64,000 bases of DNA, taken from positions 1-64,000 of the forward strand of contig NZ_CP013417.1 in assembly GCF_001524445.2 (NCBI RefSeq), written 5' to 3'. Shown here one piece after another: positions 46,903 to 57,028 of this stretch. This DNA comes from Burkholderia savannae (GTDB taxonomy: Bacteria; Pseudomonadota; Gammaproteobacteria; Burkholderiales; Burkholderiaceae). Numbering within the stretch: the first letter of the stretch is position 1; each line of letters opens with the position of its first letter. Below the pieces are notes generated by a model. The model did no database searches, was not told where the DNA came from, and worked only from the letters and a program-made list of their open reading frames with translations. The position numbers were made by a program, and so were the translations under genes.

Positions 46903-48108
46903 GTGAACGCGATTCCCAAGCCGGAATTTTTATCAGTTATCCAAAATGTGCTCGACGCGTACGAGCCCGACGCGCCGTTTCTCTTCGCGACGCCAAGCCA
47001 TACGCTGCTCGCGCGAGACGTCGTCGAACGCGTGCCGCATGGCGACGAGCCGCTCGGCGCGCGCGTGCAGCGTGCGCTCGCGCGCGCCCGCGAGCAAGGG
47101 CACGGCGATGCGGCGGTTGTCGGTGCGGTGCCGTTCGATGTCGAGCGGCCCACCGCGCTCAGCGTCGTGCGCGCGATGCGGCGCGGCGGCCCGCTCGCCG
47201 ACGTAGCGCCGCCGCTCGCCACGCATCGTGGCGGCCACGACGCCTACGACTACGACGCGCGCGCGGTGCCGCCGGGCGCCGAATATGCGGCGGCCGTCGC
47301 GCAAGCAGTCGCGAGCATCCGCGCCGGGCATCTCGACAAGGTCGTGCTCGCGCGTACGCTCGAGCTGACGGGCGCGCGACCGGTCGACGTGCGCGCGCTG
47401 ATCGAACGGCTCGCCGCGCGCAATCCGCATGGCTACACGTTCTCGGTCGACGTCGGCGATGGGCGCACGCTGCTCGGCGCGAGCCCCGAGCTGCTCGTCA
47501 GCCGCTTTCAGGGCGTGCTGCGTGCGAATCCGCTCGCCGGGTCCGCGCCGCGCAGCAGCGATCCCGTCGAAGACCGCAGGCGAGCGGACGCACTGCTCGA
47601 ATCGGCGAAGGATCTCGACGAACATCGCGTCGTCGTCGATGCGGTGAAGGAAAGCCTCGCGCCGTTCTGCAAGAAACTCGCCGTGCCCGCGCGGCCGTCG
47701 CTCGTCCATACGCAGACGATGTGGCATCTGTCGACCGAAGTCGCCGGCGAGACGAGCGCCGACGCGCTGACGCTCGCCCTCGCGCTGCATCCGACGCCCG
47801 CCGTCTGCGGTTATCCGCGCAGCGAAGCGCGCGAGGCGATCCTGCGCGCCGAGCCGTTCGATCGCGGCTTCTATGCGGGCACGCTCGGCTGGGTCGATGC
47901 GCGCGGCGACGGCGAGTGGATCGTCACGATCCGCTGTGCGCAAGCGCGCGGCGCGACGCTGCGGCTTTTCGCGGGCGCGGGCATCGTCGGCGATTCGGTG
48001 CCCGAAGCGGAACTCGCTGAAACGGCCGCGAAGTTCCGGACGATGCTCGATGCGATGGGCGTCGATCGCTCGGCGGCGACCGACGCGATCGCGAGGGCCG
48101 CCGCATGA
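46903..48108 (+). CDS. entC: isochorismate synthase (EntC/DhbC)
   Basis: 401-aa chorismate-binding enzyme converting chorismate to isochorismate, step 1 of 2,3-dihydroxybenzoate synthesis. Signature: [98 protein letters not shown] start with GGAGG 10 nt upstream. It overlaps entE in ATGA. Confidence 0.95.
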   Translation: MNAIPKPEFLSVIQNVLDAYEPDAPFLFATPSHTLLARDVVERVPHGDEPLGARVQRALARAREQGHGDAAVVGAVPFDVERPTALSVVRAMRRGGPLADVAPPLATHRGGHDAYDYDARAVPPGAEYAAAVAQAVASIRAGHLDKVVLARTLELTGARPVDVRALIERLAARNPHGYTFSVDVGDGRTLLGASPELLVSRFQGVLRANPLAGSAPRSSDPVEDRRRADALLESAKDLDEHRVVVDAVKESLAPFCKKLAVPARPSLVHTQTMWHLSTEVAGETSADALTLALALHPTPAVCGYPRSEAREAILRAEPFDRGFYAGTLGWVDARGDGEWIVTIRCAQARGATLRLFAGAGIVGDSVPEAELAETAAKFRTMLDAMGVDRSAATDAIARAAA

Positions 48109-49739
48109 CGCTCGCGCATTGGACGCCGTGGCCCGACGACGTCGCGGCCGAATACCGGCGCAAGGGCTATTGGCAGGGGCAATCGTTCGGACAACTGCTC
48201 GACGCGCTTGCGCAACGGCACGGCGAGCGCATCGCGCTCGTCGAAGGCGAGACGCGCTGGTCGTACGGCCGGCTCGCCAGCGAAGCGACGCGCGTCGCGC
48301 GTGGGCTCGTCGCGCTCGGCATTCGCCCGCGCGACCGCGTCGTCGTGCAACTGCCGAATTGCGTCGAATTCTTCGCGGTCGTCTTCGCGCTGTTCAGGAT
48401 CGGCGCGCTGCCCGTCTTCGCGTTGCCCGCGCATCGCAAGCAGGAGATCGGACACTTCTGCCGGCACGCGGAAGCGGTCGCGTATGTCGCGGCGGATCGG
48501 CGCGGCGGGTTCGACTACTGCGCGCTCGCGAAAACCGTGCGGGCGGAAGCGCCGACGCTCGAGCACGTATTGATCGTCGGCGACGCGGGCGAGCACGTCG
48601 CGCTCGCGGATCTGCGCGACGACGAAACGATCGCGCTGCCCGAAGGCCCCGCCGCGCACGATGTCGCGTTTTTACAGCTATCGGGCGGCAGCACCGGCAC
48701 GCCGAAGCTGATTCCGCGCACGCACGACGATTACCTGTACAGCATCCGCGAGAGCGCGCGCATTTGCGGGCTCGACGAAACCGGCGTCTATCTCTGCGCG
48801 CTTCCCGTCGCGCACAACTACGCGCTGAGCTCGCCCGGCACGTTCGGCGTGCTGTACGCGGGCGGCACCGTCGTGTTGTGCGACGGCGGCAGCCCCGACA
48901 TCGCGTTTGCGCTGATCGAGCGCGAGCGCGCGACGATCGCCGCGCTCGTGCCGTCGCTCGTTCCCGTGTGGCTCGCCGCGTCGGCGGCGCGACGCGCGGC
49001 GCTCGGGAGCCTGCGCGTCGTGCAGGTCGGCGGCGCGCGATTCGACGTGACGCTCGCGCGGCGCATCGAGCCGGAACTCGGCGCGAAGCTGCAACAGGTG
49101 TTCGGGATGGCTGAAGGTCTCGTCAACTACACGCGTCTCGACGATCCGCTCGACGTCGTCGTGCAGACGCAGGGCCGGCCGATTTCGCCGGACGACGAGA
49201 TCCGCATCGTCGACGACGACGATCGTCCCGTCGCGCCGGGCGAAGTGGGCCATCTGCTGACGCGCGGGCCGTACACGATTCGCGGCTACTACAACGCCGA
49301 TGCGCACAACGCGCGCGCGTTCACGCCGGACGGCTTCTACCGGACGGGCGACCGCGTGCGGATGACGGCTGCGGGGCATCTCGTCGTCGAAGGGCGCGCG
49401 AAGGATCAGATCAACCGAGGCGGCGAGAAGATCGCGGCCGAGGAGGTCGAGCATCTGCTGCTCGCGCATCCGGGCGTCGTCGACGCGGCGCTCGTCGCGA
49501 TGCCCGATCCGTACCTCGGCGAAAGGAGCTGCGCGTACGTGATCGGCGGCGAGCCCGCGCCGCGCGCGGCGGATCTGCTGCGCTTCCTTCGCGAGCAAGG
49601 CATCGCCGCCTACAAGGTTCCCGACCGGATCGAATTCGTCGACGCGTTTCCGAAGACGCCTGTCGGCAAGACCGACAAGAAAGCGCTGCGCAGCGACATC
49701 GCGAACCGGCTGGCCGCGGCCGAAGCGGCTGTCGGCTGA
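48105..49739 (+). CDS. entE: 2,3-dihydroxybenzoate-AMP ligase (EntE/DhbE)
   Basis: 544-aa stand-alone adenylation enzyme loading DHB onto the aryl-carrier domain of EntB. Core motifs: [54 protein letters not shown] and [14 protein letters not shown], with the C-terminal [13 protein letters not shown] lysine. The HNYALSSPG segment is the DHB pocket of DhbE/EntE. Second gene of the operon. Confidence 0.95.
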   Translation: MTLAHWTPWPDDVAAEYRRKGYWQGQSFGQLLDALAQRHGERIALVEGETRWSYGRLASEATRVARGLVALGIRPRDRVVVQLPNCVEFFAVVFALFRIGALPVFALPAHRKQEIGHFCRHAEAVAYVAADRRGGFDYCALAKTVRAEAPTLEHVLIVGDAGEHVALADLRDDETIALPEGPAAHDVAFLQLSGGSTGTPKLIPRTHDDYLYSIRESARICGLDETGVYLCALPVAHNYALSSPGTFGVLYAGGTVVLCDGGSPDIAFALIERERATIAALVPSLVPVWLAASAARRAALGSLRVVQVGGARFDVTLARRIEPELGAKLQQVFGMAEGLVNYTRLDDPLDVVVQTQGRPISPDDEIRIVDDDDRPVAPGEVGHLLTRGPYTIRGYYNADAHNARAFTPDGFYRTGDRVRMTAAGHLVVEGRAKDQINRGGEKIAAEEVEHLLLAHPGVVDAALVAMPDPYLGERSCAYVIGGEPAPRAADLLRFLREQGIAAYKVPDRIEFVDAFPKTPVGKTDKKALRSDIANRLAAAEAAVG

Positions 49740-49787
49740 CTGCGCGCGCCGAATTCCTCGACGTTCCCAAACAACTTCACCAGCGAC

Positions 49788-50663
49788 ATGGCCATTCCGA
49801 AAATCCCTTCCTATCCGATGCCGGCGGACATTCCCGAGAGTCGCGCCGCATGGCGTTTCGACGCCGCGCGCGCGGCGCTCCTCGTGCACGACATGCAGGA
49901 CTACTTTCTCGACTTCTACGATCGCGACGCGGCGCCGATTCCCGATGCGATCGCAAACGTGCGCGGCCTGATCGGTTTCGCGCGCGCGAACGGCATGCCG
50001 GTGTACTACACCGCGCAGCTGCCGCGACAGGCGGCCGCCGAACGCGGGCTGCTGACCGACATGTGGGGGCCGGGGCTCACCGCGCAGCCCGAGCGCGCGT
50101 CGATCTGCGCGGCGCTCGCGCCCGCGCCGGGCGACATCGTGCTCGACAAGTGGCGCTATAGCGCCTTTCAACGTTCGGATTTCGAATCGATGCTGCGCGG
50201 CGCGCGGCGCGACCAGCTCGTGATCTGCGGCGTCTATGCGCACATCGGCTGCCTGATGACGGCGTGCGAAGCATTCATGAAGGATATCGAACCGTTCTTC
50301 GTCGCCGATGCGCTCGCCGATTTCTCCGCGCGCGAGCATCGGATGGCGCTCGATTACGTCGCGCGGCGCTGCGGCAAGGTCGCGCTCGCGCGTGAGATCG
50401 CCGACGACCGGCGGGCCGAGGCCGAGCCGGATTCGATCGAGGCCGTCTCGACGCAGGTTGCGCGGATGCTGCGGATCGCCGCGGCGGATCTGCAGCCGCA
50501 CGACAATCTGCTCGACCACGGGCTCGACTCGGTGCGGATCATGACGCTCGTCGAGACGTGGCGTCAGGCGGGGCGCGACGTATCGTTCGTGCAGCTCGCC
50601 GAAGCGCCGACGCTCGCCGCATGGTCGCAACTGCTGCAACGCGCGGACCGAGTGGCCGCATGA
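49788..50663 (+). CDS. entB: isochorismatase with aryl-carrier domain (EntB)
   Basis: 291-aa bifunctional protein. Isochorismatase domain: [62 protein letters not shown]. The C-terminal carrier domain has [16 protein letters not shown], the Ser of GLDS being the phosphopantetheine site. It makes 2,3-dihydro-DHB and then carries activated DHB to the NRPS. Confidence 0.95.
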   Translation: MAIPKIPSYPMPADIPESRAAWRFDAARAALLVHDMQDYFLDFYDRDAAPIPDAIANVRGLIGFARANGMPVYYTAQLPRQAAAERGLLTDMWGPGLTAQPERASICAALAPAPGDIVLDKWRYSAFQRSDFESMLRGARRDQLVICGVYAHIGCLMTACEAFMKDIEPFFVADALADFSAREHRMALDYVARRCGKVALAREIADDRRAEAEPDSIEAVSTQVARMLRIAAADLQPHDNLLDHGLDSVRIMTLVETWRQAGRDVSFVQLAEAPTLAAWSQLLQRADRVAA

Positions 50664-50677
50664 CGAGGAGGACGACG

Positions 50678-50998
50678 ATGCGACAACCCGATACGAACGC
50701 GCCGTCGGACGCGCTGCTCGTCAGCACCGCCGAAGTCTCGGTGCCGCAGGCCGATCGCGTGCTGTTCAAGATGTGCAAGCACTACGCGATCAAGATTCCG
50801 GTCGCGTTCGACGAACATCGCGCGGCGATCGATTTTCCGTACGGCAAGTGCCACGTGCTGCGCACGGACGACGTGCTCAGCATCCGCTGCGAGGCCGATT
50901 CGATCGAGAAGCTCGAACAGATCCAGTACGTGATGGACGAGCATCTCGCGTTGATGGCGCGCAACAAGCAACTGGCCGTCGACTGGCGGCGCGCCTGA
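50678..50998 (+). CDS. DUF2218 protein
   Basis: 106-aa protein matching DUF2218: VLFKMCKHYAIKIPVAFDEHRAAIDFPYGKCHV, ending with IEKLEQIQYVMDEHLALMARN. The ATG at 50678 has GAGGAGG upstream, better than the ATG at 50660. It sits between entB and the NRPS gene, where an MbtH-like gene (ybdZ) would be in E. coli; no MbtH gene is seen. Function unknown; a role in the siderophore path is suggested only by position. Confidence 0.8.
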   Translation: MRQPDTNAPSDALLVSTAEVSVPQADRVLFKMCKHYAIKIPVAFDEHRAAIDFPYGKCHVLRTDDVLSIRCEADSIEKLEQIQYVMDEHLALMARNKQLAVDWRRA

Positions 50999-51037
50999 CG
51001 CGCGCCGCGTTCCTTTTCTCTTTCCGCACAACGCTCC

Positions 51038-54000
51038 ATGCAGCAAACGAGTCAACGGATGCGCGCGACGTCCGCGCAATACGGCATTTGGGTCGCGCAG
51101 CAGGTCGACCCGGAAGATCCCGGCTATCTGACGGCCGAGACGATCGAGCTCGTCGGCGCGCTCGACGTCGACGCGCTCGCCGCCAGCGTCGAAGCCGTGC
51201 TCGATCGCGCGGATACGCTGCACATGCGCTTCGAGTGGGCCGACGACGCGCTGTGGCAGCACCGTCGCCCCGAGCGCGCGCAACTGCGCGTCGTCGATTT
51301 CGCCGCGCACGACGACCCCGAGGCGGCCGCGCGCGCGTGGATGCAGGCGTCGCTGTCCGTGTGCTGCGACGTGACGTCGGACGCGCTGTATCGCACCGCG
51401 CTGCTTCGGCTGTCGCCGCAGCGCCATTGGTGGTATCTGCAGATCCATCACATCGCGATCGACGGGTTCGGCTTCAGCCTGATCGAGCAGGCGGTCGCGG
51501 CGCGCTACAACGCGCGCGTTGCGGGAGCGCCGCCGCCCGCGCTGCCCGATTGGAACGTCGAGCGCGTCGTCGCGGCCGAAGCGGCGAATCGAGAGACAGG
51601 CGGCTTCGAGCGCGACCAGACATTCTGGATCGAACATCTGCGCAATGTGCCCGCGCCCGCCGAGATCGCGCCGAAGCGGGATGTCGGCGCTACGGCGCTG
51701 CGCCGCGTGCTGACGCTTGCGCCGGAGCAGGTCCGCGCGCTTTGCGCGGCCGCCGAGCGTGCGGGCGCCGAATGGACCGCGTGGATGCTGGCCGCGATCG
51801 GCGTGTGGCTCGGCAAGCAGAGCGGGCAGCGCGATTTGACCTTCGGCCTGCCGGTGATGAACCGGCTCGGCACGCCCGCGCTCAACGTGCCGTGCATGGC
51901 GATGAACATCGTGCCGTTCGGCGTGCACGTGCGCGCGGATGCGACGCCGCGCACGCTCGCGGCCGACGCCGTTCGCCGTCTGCGCGCGATCCGGCCGCAC
52001 CTGTACTACCGCTATGGCTGGATTCGCGGCGATCTCGGGCTGCTCGAGCACAACACGTTCCTGTTCAATCAGGCGGTGAATCTGATGCCGTTCGAGCGGC
52101 GGATCGCGTTCGCCGGATTGAAGAGCGATACGCAGGCGGTCAGCGGCGGTCCCGTCAAGGATCTGAACGTGACGCTCGTCGTGCGCGACGGCGCATGGCG
52201 CGTCACGCTCGAAGCGAATCCGAACGCGTATGACGACGCGCGCATGTCGGCGCTCGCCGACAGCCTCTCCGCCTGGCTCTTCGCGTTCGCCGCGCACGAG
52301 CCCGATGCGCCGCTCATGCCGCTGCTGCACGATTTGCCGCCGCCGTCGATCTGTCGCGGCGAGCCGCTCGCCGAGCCCGTCGCCGACGTGCTCGCGCTCG
52401 TGCGGCGAGCGGTCGAGCGCGCGCCGAGCCAGCTTGCGATCGAAGCGGGCGACGCGCGAATCGATTACCGGATGCTGCTCGCGCGCGTCGATGCGATCGC
52501 CGCCGCGCTCGTGCGGCACGGCGCGAACGCGCGCAGCCGGATCGCGATACTCGCGCCGCGCTCGCCGGATGCGATCGCGTCGATGCTCGCGGTGTTGCAG
52601 ACCGGCGGTGCGTTCGTTCCGATCGATCCCGACGGCCCCGCGCGACGCACGGCGAGCGTGCTCGCGGACGCCGCGCCCGATCTCGTGCTGACGCATGCGC
52701 GATGGCGGCAAGACGCAGGTGCGGCGACGGCGGTCGATCTCGACGAGATCGATGCAGCCGATGCAGCCGGCGCATGCGAAGCATCCGCGGCGTCGGACGC
52801 CGACGCCGACGCCGCGCGCATCGCGCATTCGGCCGCGGCATCGGGCGTCGAACCCGATCCGCGGCATCCGGCCTATCTGCTCTATACGTCCGGCTCGACC
52901 GGCAAGCCGAACGGCGTGCTGGTCGGCCGCCGCGCGCTCGCGCAGTTCGTCGCGAGCACGCGCGCGCTGTACGGCGTCGGCCCGGCCGATCGCGTGCTGC
53001 AGTTCGCGCCGCTGCATTTCGACGCGAGCCTCGAAGAAATCTTCGTCACGCTCTGTCGCGGCGCGACGCTCGTGTTGCGCGACGACGCGATGCTTGATTC
53101 GGTCGCGACGTTCGCCGCCGCGGTCGAGCGTCTCGGCGTGACCGTGCTCGATTTGCCGACCGCGTACTGGCACGTGCTCGCGCACGCGCTCGACGCCGAA
53201 TCCGCGCGCCGGCTGGGCGGCGTGCGGCTGACGATCGTCGGCGGCGAGGCCGCGCTGCCCGAGCGGATCGCGCGCTGGCGCGAGCTGCTGCCGCGGCAAA
53301 TCCTGCTGAATACGTACGGGCCGACCGAGGCGACGATCATCGCGACGGCCGCGCGCGTCGGCGGCCCGGGAGCGGTCTGGCGCGCGGGCGAGGCCGTGCC
53401 GATCGGCCTGCCGCGTCCGGGCGTCGACGCGCGCATCGTCGACGCGCGGCTGTATCCGGTCGCGGTGGGGCGCGTCGGCGAGCTGGTGCTCGTCGGCGAT
53501 GCGCTCGCGCTCGGCTATCTGAACGATTCCGAGCTGACCGCCGCGCGTTTCGTCGCGCTGCCGGATACGGGCGAGCGAGCATATCGAACGGGCGATCTCG
53601 CGCAATGGCGCGACGCTCAGTTGCGCTTCGCAGGCCGCGTCGACCATCAAGTGAAGATCAGCGGCTTGCGCATCGAGCCGCTCGAAATCGAAAACCTGTT
53701 GCTTCGGATGCCGAACGTGCGCGAGGCGGCTGTCGTGCCTGTCGCGCGCGGCGCGGGCGTCTGCACGCTGACGGCGTTCGTCGTCGGCGAACGCGACGTG
53801 GACGCATTGCGCGCGCTGCTCGCGCAATCGCTGCCCGCGCCGGCGATTCCCGATGGGTGGCATGTGCTCGACGCGCTGCCGCGCAATCCGAACGGCAAGA
53901 CCGATCGCAAGGCGCTGCTGGCGCGTGCGGCGCCGCGCCGCGCGGATGCCGCCGGCGGCGATGCCGGCGCGAGCGAGCTGGAGCGGCAGGTGATGCAGGT

Positions 54001-55018
54001 CTGGCGGCAAGTGCTCGGCGACGTGTCGCTCACGGGCGCGTCGAACTTCTTCGATCTGGGCGGCAAGTCGCTGCAGGCGATCCAGGCGGCCGCGCAGCTC
54101 GCGATCGAGCTGCGCCGCGACGTGCCGGTGTCGATGCTGTTCCGCCACGCGACCGTGCGTTCGCTCGCGCAGGCGCTGACGGCGCCGCTCGCCTACCACC
54201 GCCCGCAAACCGCTCATGATGCGTTCGCGCCTTCGCTTGCGATCCAGGCAGGGCGGGCCGACGCGCCGGCGTTGATCTGCTTGCACCCGGCCGACGGCCT
54301 CGCATGGGGTTATCTGCGCGTCGCGCGCCATCTGCCGGACGTGACCGTGCACGGCTTGCAATTGTCGGTCGACGAGACGCGCGGCGCGCAGGACTTCGAT
54401 GCGCTGATCGAGCGCTACGCGGCCCGCGTGCGCGCGCTGCAACCCGACGGGCCGTATCACCTGCTCGGCTGGTCGCTGGGCGGCGCGCTCGCGCACGGCG
54501 TGGCCGCGAAGCTGCGCGGCACCGGGCACGCGGTCGGCCTGCTCGCGCTGATGGACAGCTATCCCGCGTCCGCGTGGGCCGCGCATCCGATGCCGACGCT
54601 GCGCGACGCACTGCAGATCCTGCTCACGGTGAACGGCGATTTCGACACCGAAGGCGTCGCGCACGACGTGCTGCGCCAGCGGCTGCTGCGCGCGAACAGC
54701 GCGTTCGCCGCGCTCGGCGCGCCTGGGCTCGACGCGCATGCAGATCAGGTGTTGCGGCAGATGCGGCTCTTCCGCGCAAGCGAGACGCCGCGCTACGACG
54801 GCGACGTGCTGCTGTTTCGCGCCGCGCGCAATCCGGCGCACGTGCCGACTCCCGCCGCGTGGAGCGCGCATCTGCGGCCGGGCGCGCTCGCATGCCGCGT
54901 GCTCGCGTGCTCGCACGAGGGGATGTCCGATCCCGCGCCGATGGCCGAGATCGGCGCGGCGCTTGCCGAGCGCCTTCACGCGAACGCGCACAAATTCGAC
55001 GATTTTTCAGGAGCTTGA
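51038..55018 (+). CDS. single-module NRPS, C-A-T-TE (EntF-like architecture, predicted basic amino acid)
   Basis: 1326-aa synthetase that joins DHB to an amino acid. C domain about 1-430 (HHIAIDG at 137-143). A domain about 450-960 (LYTSGSTGKPNG, NTYGPTEAT, YRTGDLAQW). T domain with Ser1011 in LGGKSLQA. TE about 1060-1326 (GWSLG, Ser1146; LMDSYP; CSHEG). No epimerase. The A-pocket reads D662 A663 E666 D705 I733 G735 T759 I767 I768 K, unlike EntF serine (DVWHFSLVDK). Acidic residues E666 and D705 suggest Lys or Orn. Product therefore resembles chrysobactin/cepaciachelin-type chemistry rather than enterobactin. Confidence 0.9.
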   Translation: MQQTSQRMRATSAQYGIWVAQQVDPEDPGYLTAETIELVGALDVDALAASVEAVLDRADTLHMRFEWADDALWQHRRPERAQLRVVDFAAHDDPEAAARAWMQASLSVCCDVTSDALYRTALLRLSPQRHWWYLQIHHIAIDGFGFSLIEQAVAARYNARVAGAPPPALPDWNVERVVAAEAANRETGGFERDQTFWIEHLRNVPAPAEIAPKRDVGATALRRVLTLAPEQVRALCAAAERAGAEWTAWMLAAIGVWLGKQSGQRDLTFGLPVMNRLGTPALNVPCMAMNIVPFGVHVRADATPRTLAADAVRRLRAIRPHLYYRYGWIRGDLGLLEHNTFLFNQAVNLMPFERRIAFAGLKSDTQAVSGGPVKDLNVTLVVRDGAWRVTLEANPNAYDDARMSALADSLSAWLFAFAAHEPDAPLMPLLHDLPPPSICRGEPLAEPVADVLALVRRAVERAPSQLAIEAGDARIDYRMLLARVDAIAAALVRHGANARSRIAILAPRSPDAIASMLAVLQTGGAFVPIDPDGPARRTASVLADAAPDLVLTHARWRQDAGAATAVDLDEIDAADAAGACEASAASDADADAARIAHSAAASGVEPDPRHPAYLLYTSGSTGKPNGVLVGRRALAQFVASTRALYGVGPADRVLQFAPLHFDASLEEIFVTLCRGATLVLRDDAMLDSVATFAAAVERLGVTVLDLPTAYWHVLAHALDAESARRLGGVRLTIVGGEAALPERIARWRELLPRQILLNTYGPTEATIIATAARVGGPGAVWRAGEAVPIGLPRPGVDARIVDARLYPVAVGRVGELVLVGDALALGYLNDSELTAARFVALPDTGERAYRTGDLAQWRDAQLRFAGRVDHQVKISGLRIEPLEIENLLLRMPNVREAAVVPVARGAGVCTLTAFVVGERDVDALRALLAQSLPAPAIPDGWHVLDALPRNPNGKTDRKALLARAAPRRADAAGGDAGASELERQVMQVWRQVLGDVSLTGASNFFDLGGKSLQAIQAAAQLAIELRRDVPVSMLFRHATVRSLAQALTAPLAYHRPQTAHDAFAPSLAIQAGRADAPALICLHPADGLAWGYLRVARHLPDVTVHGLQLSVDETRGAQDFDALIERYAARVRALQPDGPYHLLGWSLGGALAHGVAAKLRGTGHAVGLLALMDSYPASAWAAHPMPTLRDALQILLTVNGDFDTEGVAHDVLRQRLLRANSAFAALGAPGLDAHADQVLRQMRLFRASETPRYDGDVLLFRAARNPAHVPTPAAWSAHLRPGALACRVLACSHEGMSDPAPMAEIGAALAERLHANAHKFDDFSGA

Positions 55019-55022
55019 TCCG

Positions 55023-55814
55023 ATGAGCAGCACCTTCACCGAATTTCCCGGGGGCGTCGCCGTCGTGAGCGGCGCCGCGCAAGGAATCGGCGCGGCGGTC
55101 GCCCGCGCGCTCGCCGCGCGCGGCATCGTCGTCGCGGCGCTCGACGTGCGCGCGGACGCGCTCGCGCAACTCGCGTCCGACGCGGAATCGGCCGGCGCAC
55201 GCATTCATCCGTTCGACGTCGACGTTGCGAATGCCGACGCGGTGCGCGCGGCCGTCGATCGCATCGACGCGACGCTCGGCCCCATCGGCATGCTCGCGAA
55301 CGTCGCGGGCATCCTGCGTCTTGCCGATTTCCGCACGCTCGGCGACGACGACTGGGCGCACAGCTTCGCCGTCAACACGCACGGCGTGTTCCATCTGTCG
55401 CGCTCGGTCGCGCAGCGGATGATCCCGCGCCGCGCGGGCAGCATCGTCACGGTCGGCTCGAACGCGGCGCTCGTGCCGCGCATGCGGATGGCGGCCTATG
55501 CGGCGTCGAAGGCGGCCGCGCATCAGTTCACGAAATGCCTCGGGCTCGAGCTCGCCGAATACGGGATTCGCTGCAACGTCGTCGCGCCCGGCTCGACCGA
55601 TACGCAGATGCAGCGTCAGCTCTGGACCGACGAGCGCAGCGTCGACGCGGTGATCGACGGCTCGCTGCCCGCGTATCGCACGGGCATTCCGCTGCGCCGG
55701 ATCGCCGATCCGGACGATGTCGCGTCGGCCGTGCTGTTCCTGCTGTCGAACGCGTCGCGCCACGTGACGCTGCACAGCCTGTGCGTCGACGGCGGCGCGA
55801 CGCTCGGCGCGTGA
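55023..55814 (+). CDS. entA: 2,3-dihydro-2,3-dihydroxybenzoate dehydrogenase (EntA)
   Basis: 263-aa short-chain dehydrogenase: [19 protein letters not shown] (NAD loop), [52 protein letters not shown] (YxxxK catalytic pair). It forms DHB, the last aryl-precursor step. The C-terminal [19 protein letters not shown] is typical of EntA/DhbA. Starts 4 bp after the NRPS stop. Confidence 0.95.
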   Translation: MSSTFTEFPGGVAVVSGAAQGIGAAVARALAARGIVVAALDVRADALAQLASDAESAGARIHPFDVDVANADAVRAAVDRIDATLGPIGMLANVAGILRLADFRTLGDDDWAHSFAVNTHGVFHLSRSVAQRMIPRRAGSIVTVGSNAALVPRMRMAAYAASKAAAHQFTKCLGLELAEYGIRCNVVAPGSTDTQMQRQLWTDERSVDAVIDGSLPAYRTGIPLRRIADPDDVASAVLFLLSNASRHVTLHSLCVDGGATLGA

Positions 55815-55878
55815 TGCGCGAGGCGCCGCGCGGCGAACACGCGCGCGACGGCTCCTTCACTTCTCTGGCTATCCGCTT

Positions 55879-56979
55879 ATGAAAAACATCACCCTGTACC
55901 CGAACGGCGGCGTGGCCGGATCGCTCGCGGGCGTCGCGCGGCAGCGGGTCGGCATGCGGCTGCCGACGCCCGCCGCGCTGCGCCGCCGCTATCCGCTTTC
56001 GCCGACGATCCAGACGACCGTCGACGCGGGCCGGCGGCAAGTGCAGGCGATTCTCGAGCAGCGCGATCCGCGCTGGCTCGCGATCGTCGGGCCGTGCTCG
56101 ATCCACGATCCGCAGGCGGCGCTCGATTACGCGCTGCGTCTCGCGCGTCTCGCGGACGCGGTGCGCGACGTGTTTTGCGTCGTCATGCGCGTGTACTTCG
56201 AGAAGCCGCGCACGACGGTCGGCTGGAAAGGGCTCATCAACGATCCGCGCCTCGACGGCAGCCACCGCATCGACGAAGGGCTCGCGACCGCGCGCCGGCT
56301 GCTGTGCGAGGTGAACGCGCTCGGGCTGCCGGCCGCGATCGAGGCGCTCGATCTCGTCACGCCGCACTACCTCGGCGACCTCGTGAGCTGGGCCGCGATC
56401 GGCGCGCGCACGACCGAATCGCAGGTGCACCGCGAGATGGCGTCGGGGCTGCTGATGCCGGTCGGATTCAAGAACGGCACGGACGGCGGCGTCGAGATCG
56501 CGATTCACGCGATGCAAAGCAGCATGCGGCCGCATGCGTTCATCGGCATGCACGACGAAGGTTATCCCGTCGTGCTGCACACCGACGGCAATCCGTATGC
56601 GCACCTCGTGCTGCGCGGCGGCCGCGACGGGCCGAACTACGACGCCGCGAGCGTCGCGGCGGCCGAGCGTGCGTTGCGCGTGAGCCGGCTGCCGACGAAC
56701 GTCGTCGTCGATTGCTCGCATGCGAACTGCGACAAGCGGCATGCGCGGCAGGTTGCGGTGCTCGACGACGTCGTCGAGCAGATCTGCGCGGGCAACCGCT
56801 CGATTCGCGGCGTGATGCTCGAGAGCTTTCTCGAGGAAGGCCGGCAGTCGCTCGACAACGGCGTCGACGCGCTGCGCTACGGCTGCTCGATCACCGATCC
56901 CTGCCTCGGCTGGAACGCGACGGAAGCGGCGCTCCTCGCCGCGCGCGCGCGTCTTGCCGCTCACGTCGCACGCCGCTGA
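55879..56979 (+). CDS. DAHP synthase (class I) dedicated to the siderophore operon
   Basis: 366-aa AroF/G/H-type enzyme making DAHP, the entry to the shikimate path. Motifs: PCSIHDPQAALDYA, PRTTVGWKGLINDPRLDGS, PVGFKNGTDGGVEIAIHAM, DCSHANCDKRHARQ. It probably secures chorismate supply under iron starvation. Its feedback type (Tyr, Phe or Trp) cannot be read with certainty. In the operon between entA and the exporter gene. Confidence 0.93.
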   Translation: MKNITLYPNGGVAGSLAGVARQRVGMRLPTPAALRRRYPLSPTIQTTVDAGRRQVQAILEQRDPRWLAIVGPCSIHDPQAALDYALRLARLADAVRDVFCVVMRVYFEKPRTTVGWKGLINDPRLDGSHRIDEGLATARRLLCEVNALGLPAAIEALDLVTPHYLGDLVSWAAIGARTTESQVHREMASGLLMPVGFKNGTDGGVEIAIHAMQSSMRPHAFIGMHDEGYPVVLHTDGNPYAHLVLRGGRDGPNYDAASVAAAERALRVSRLPTNVVVDCSHANCDKRHARQVAVLDDVVEQICAGNRSIRGVMLESFLEEGRQSLDNGVDALRYGCSITDPCLGWNATEAALLAARARLAAHVARR

Positions 56980-57028
56980 CGCATTCGGCGCGCGTTGCGC
57001 ATTCATTCATCGAACCAACAGGAGCCAC

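Noticed and set aside
50564..54991. 1475-codon minus-strand frame opposite the NRPS
   Set aside because: Arg/His-rich antisense shadow of the NRPS with no domain.
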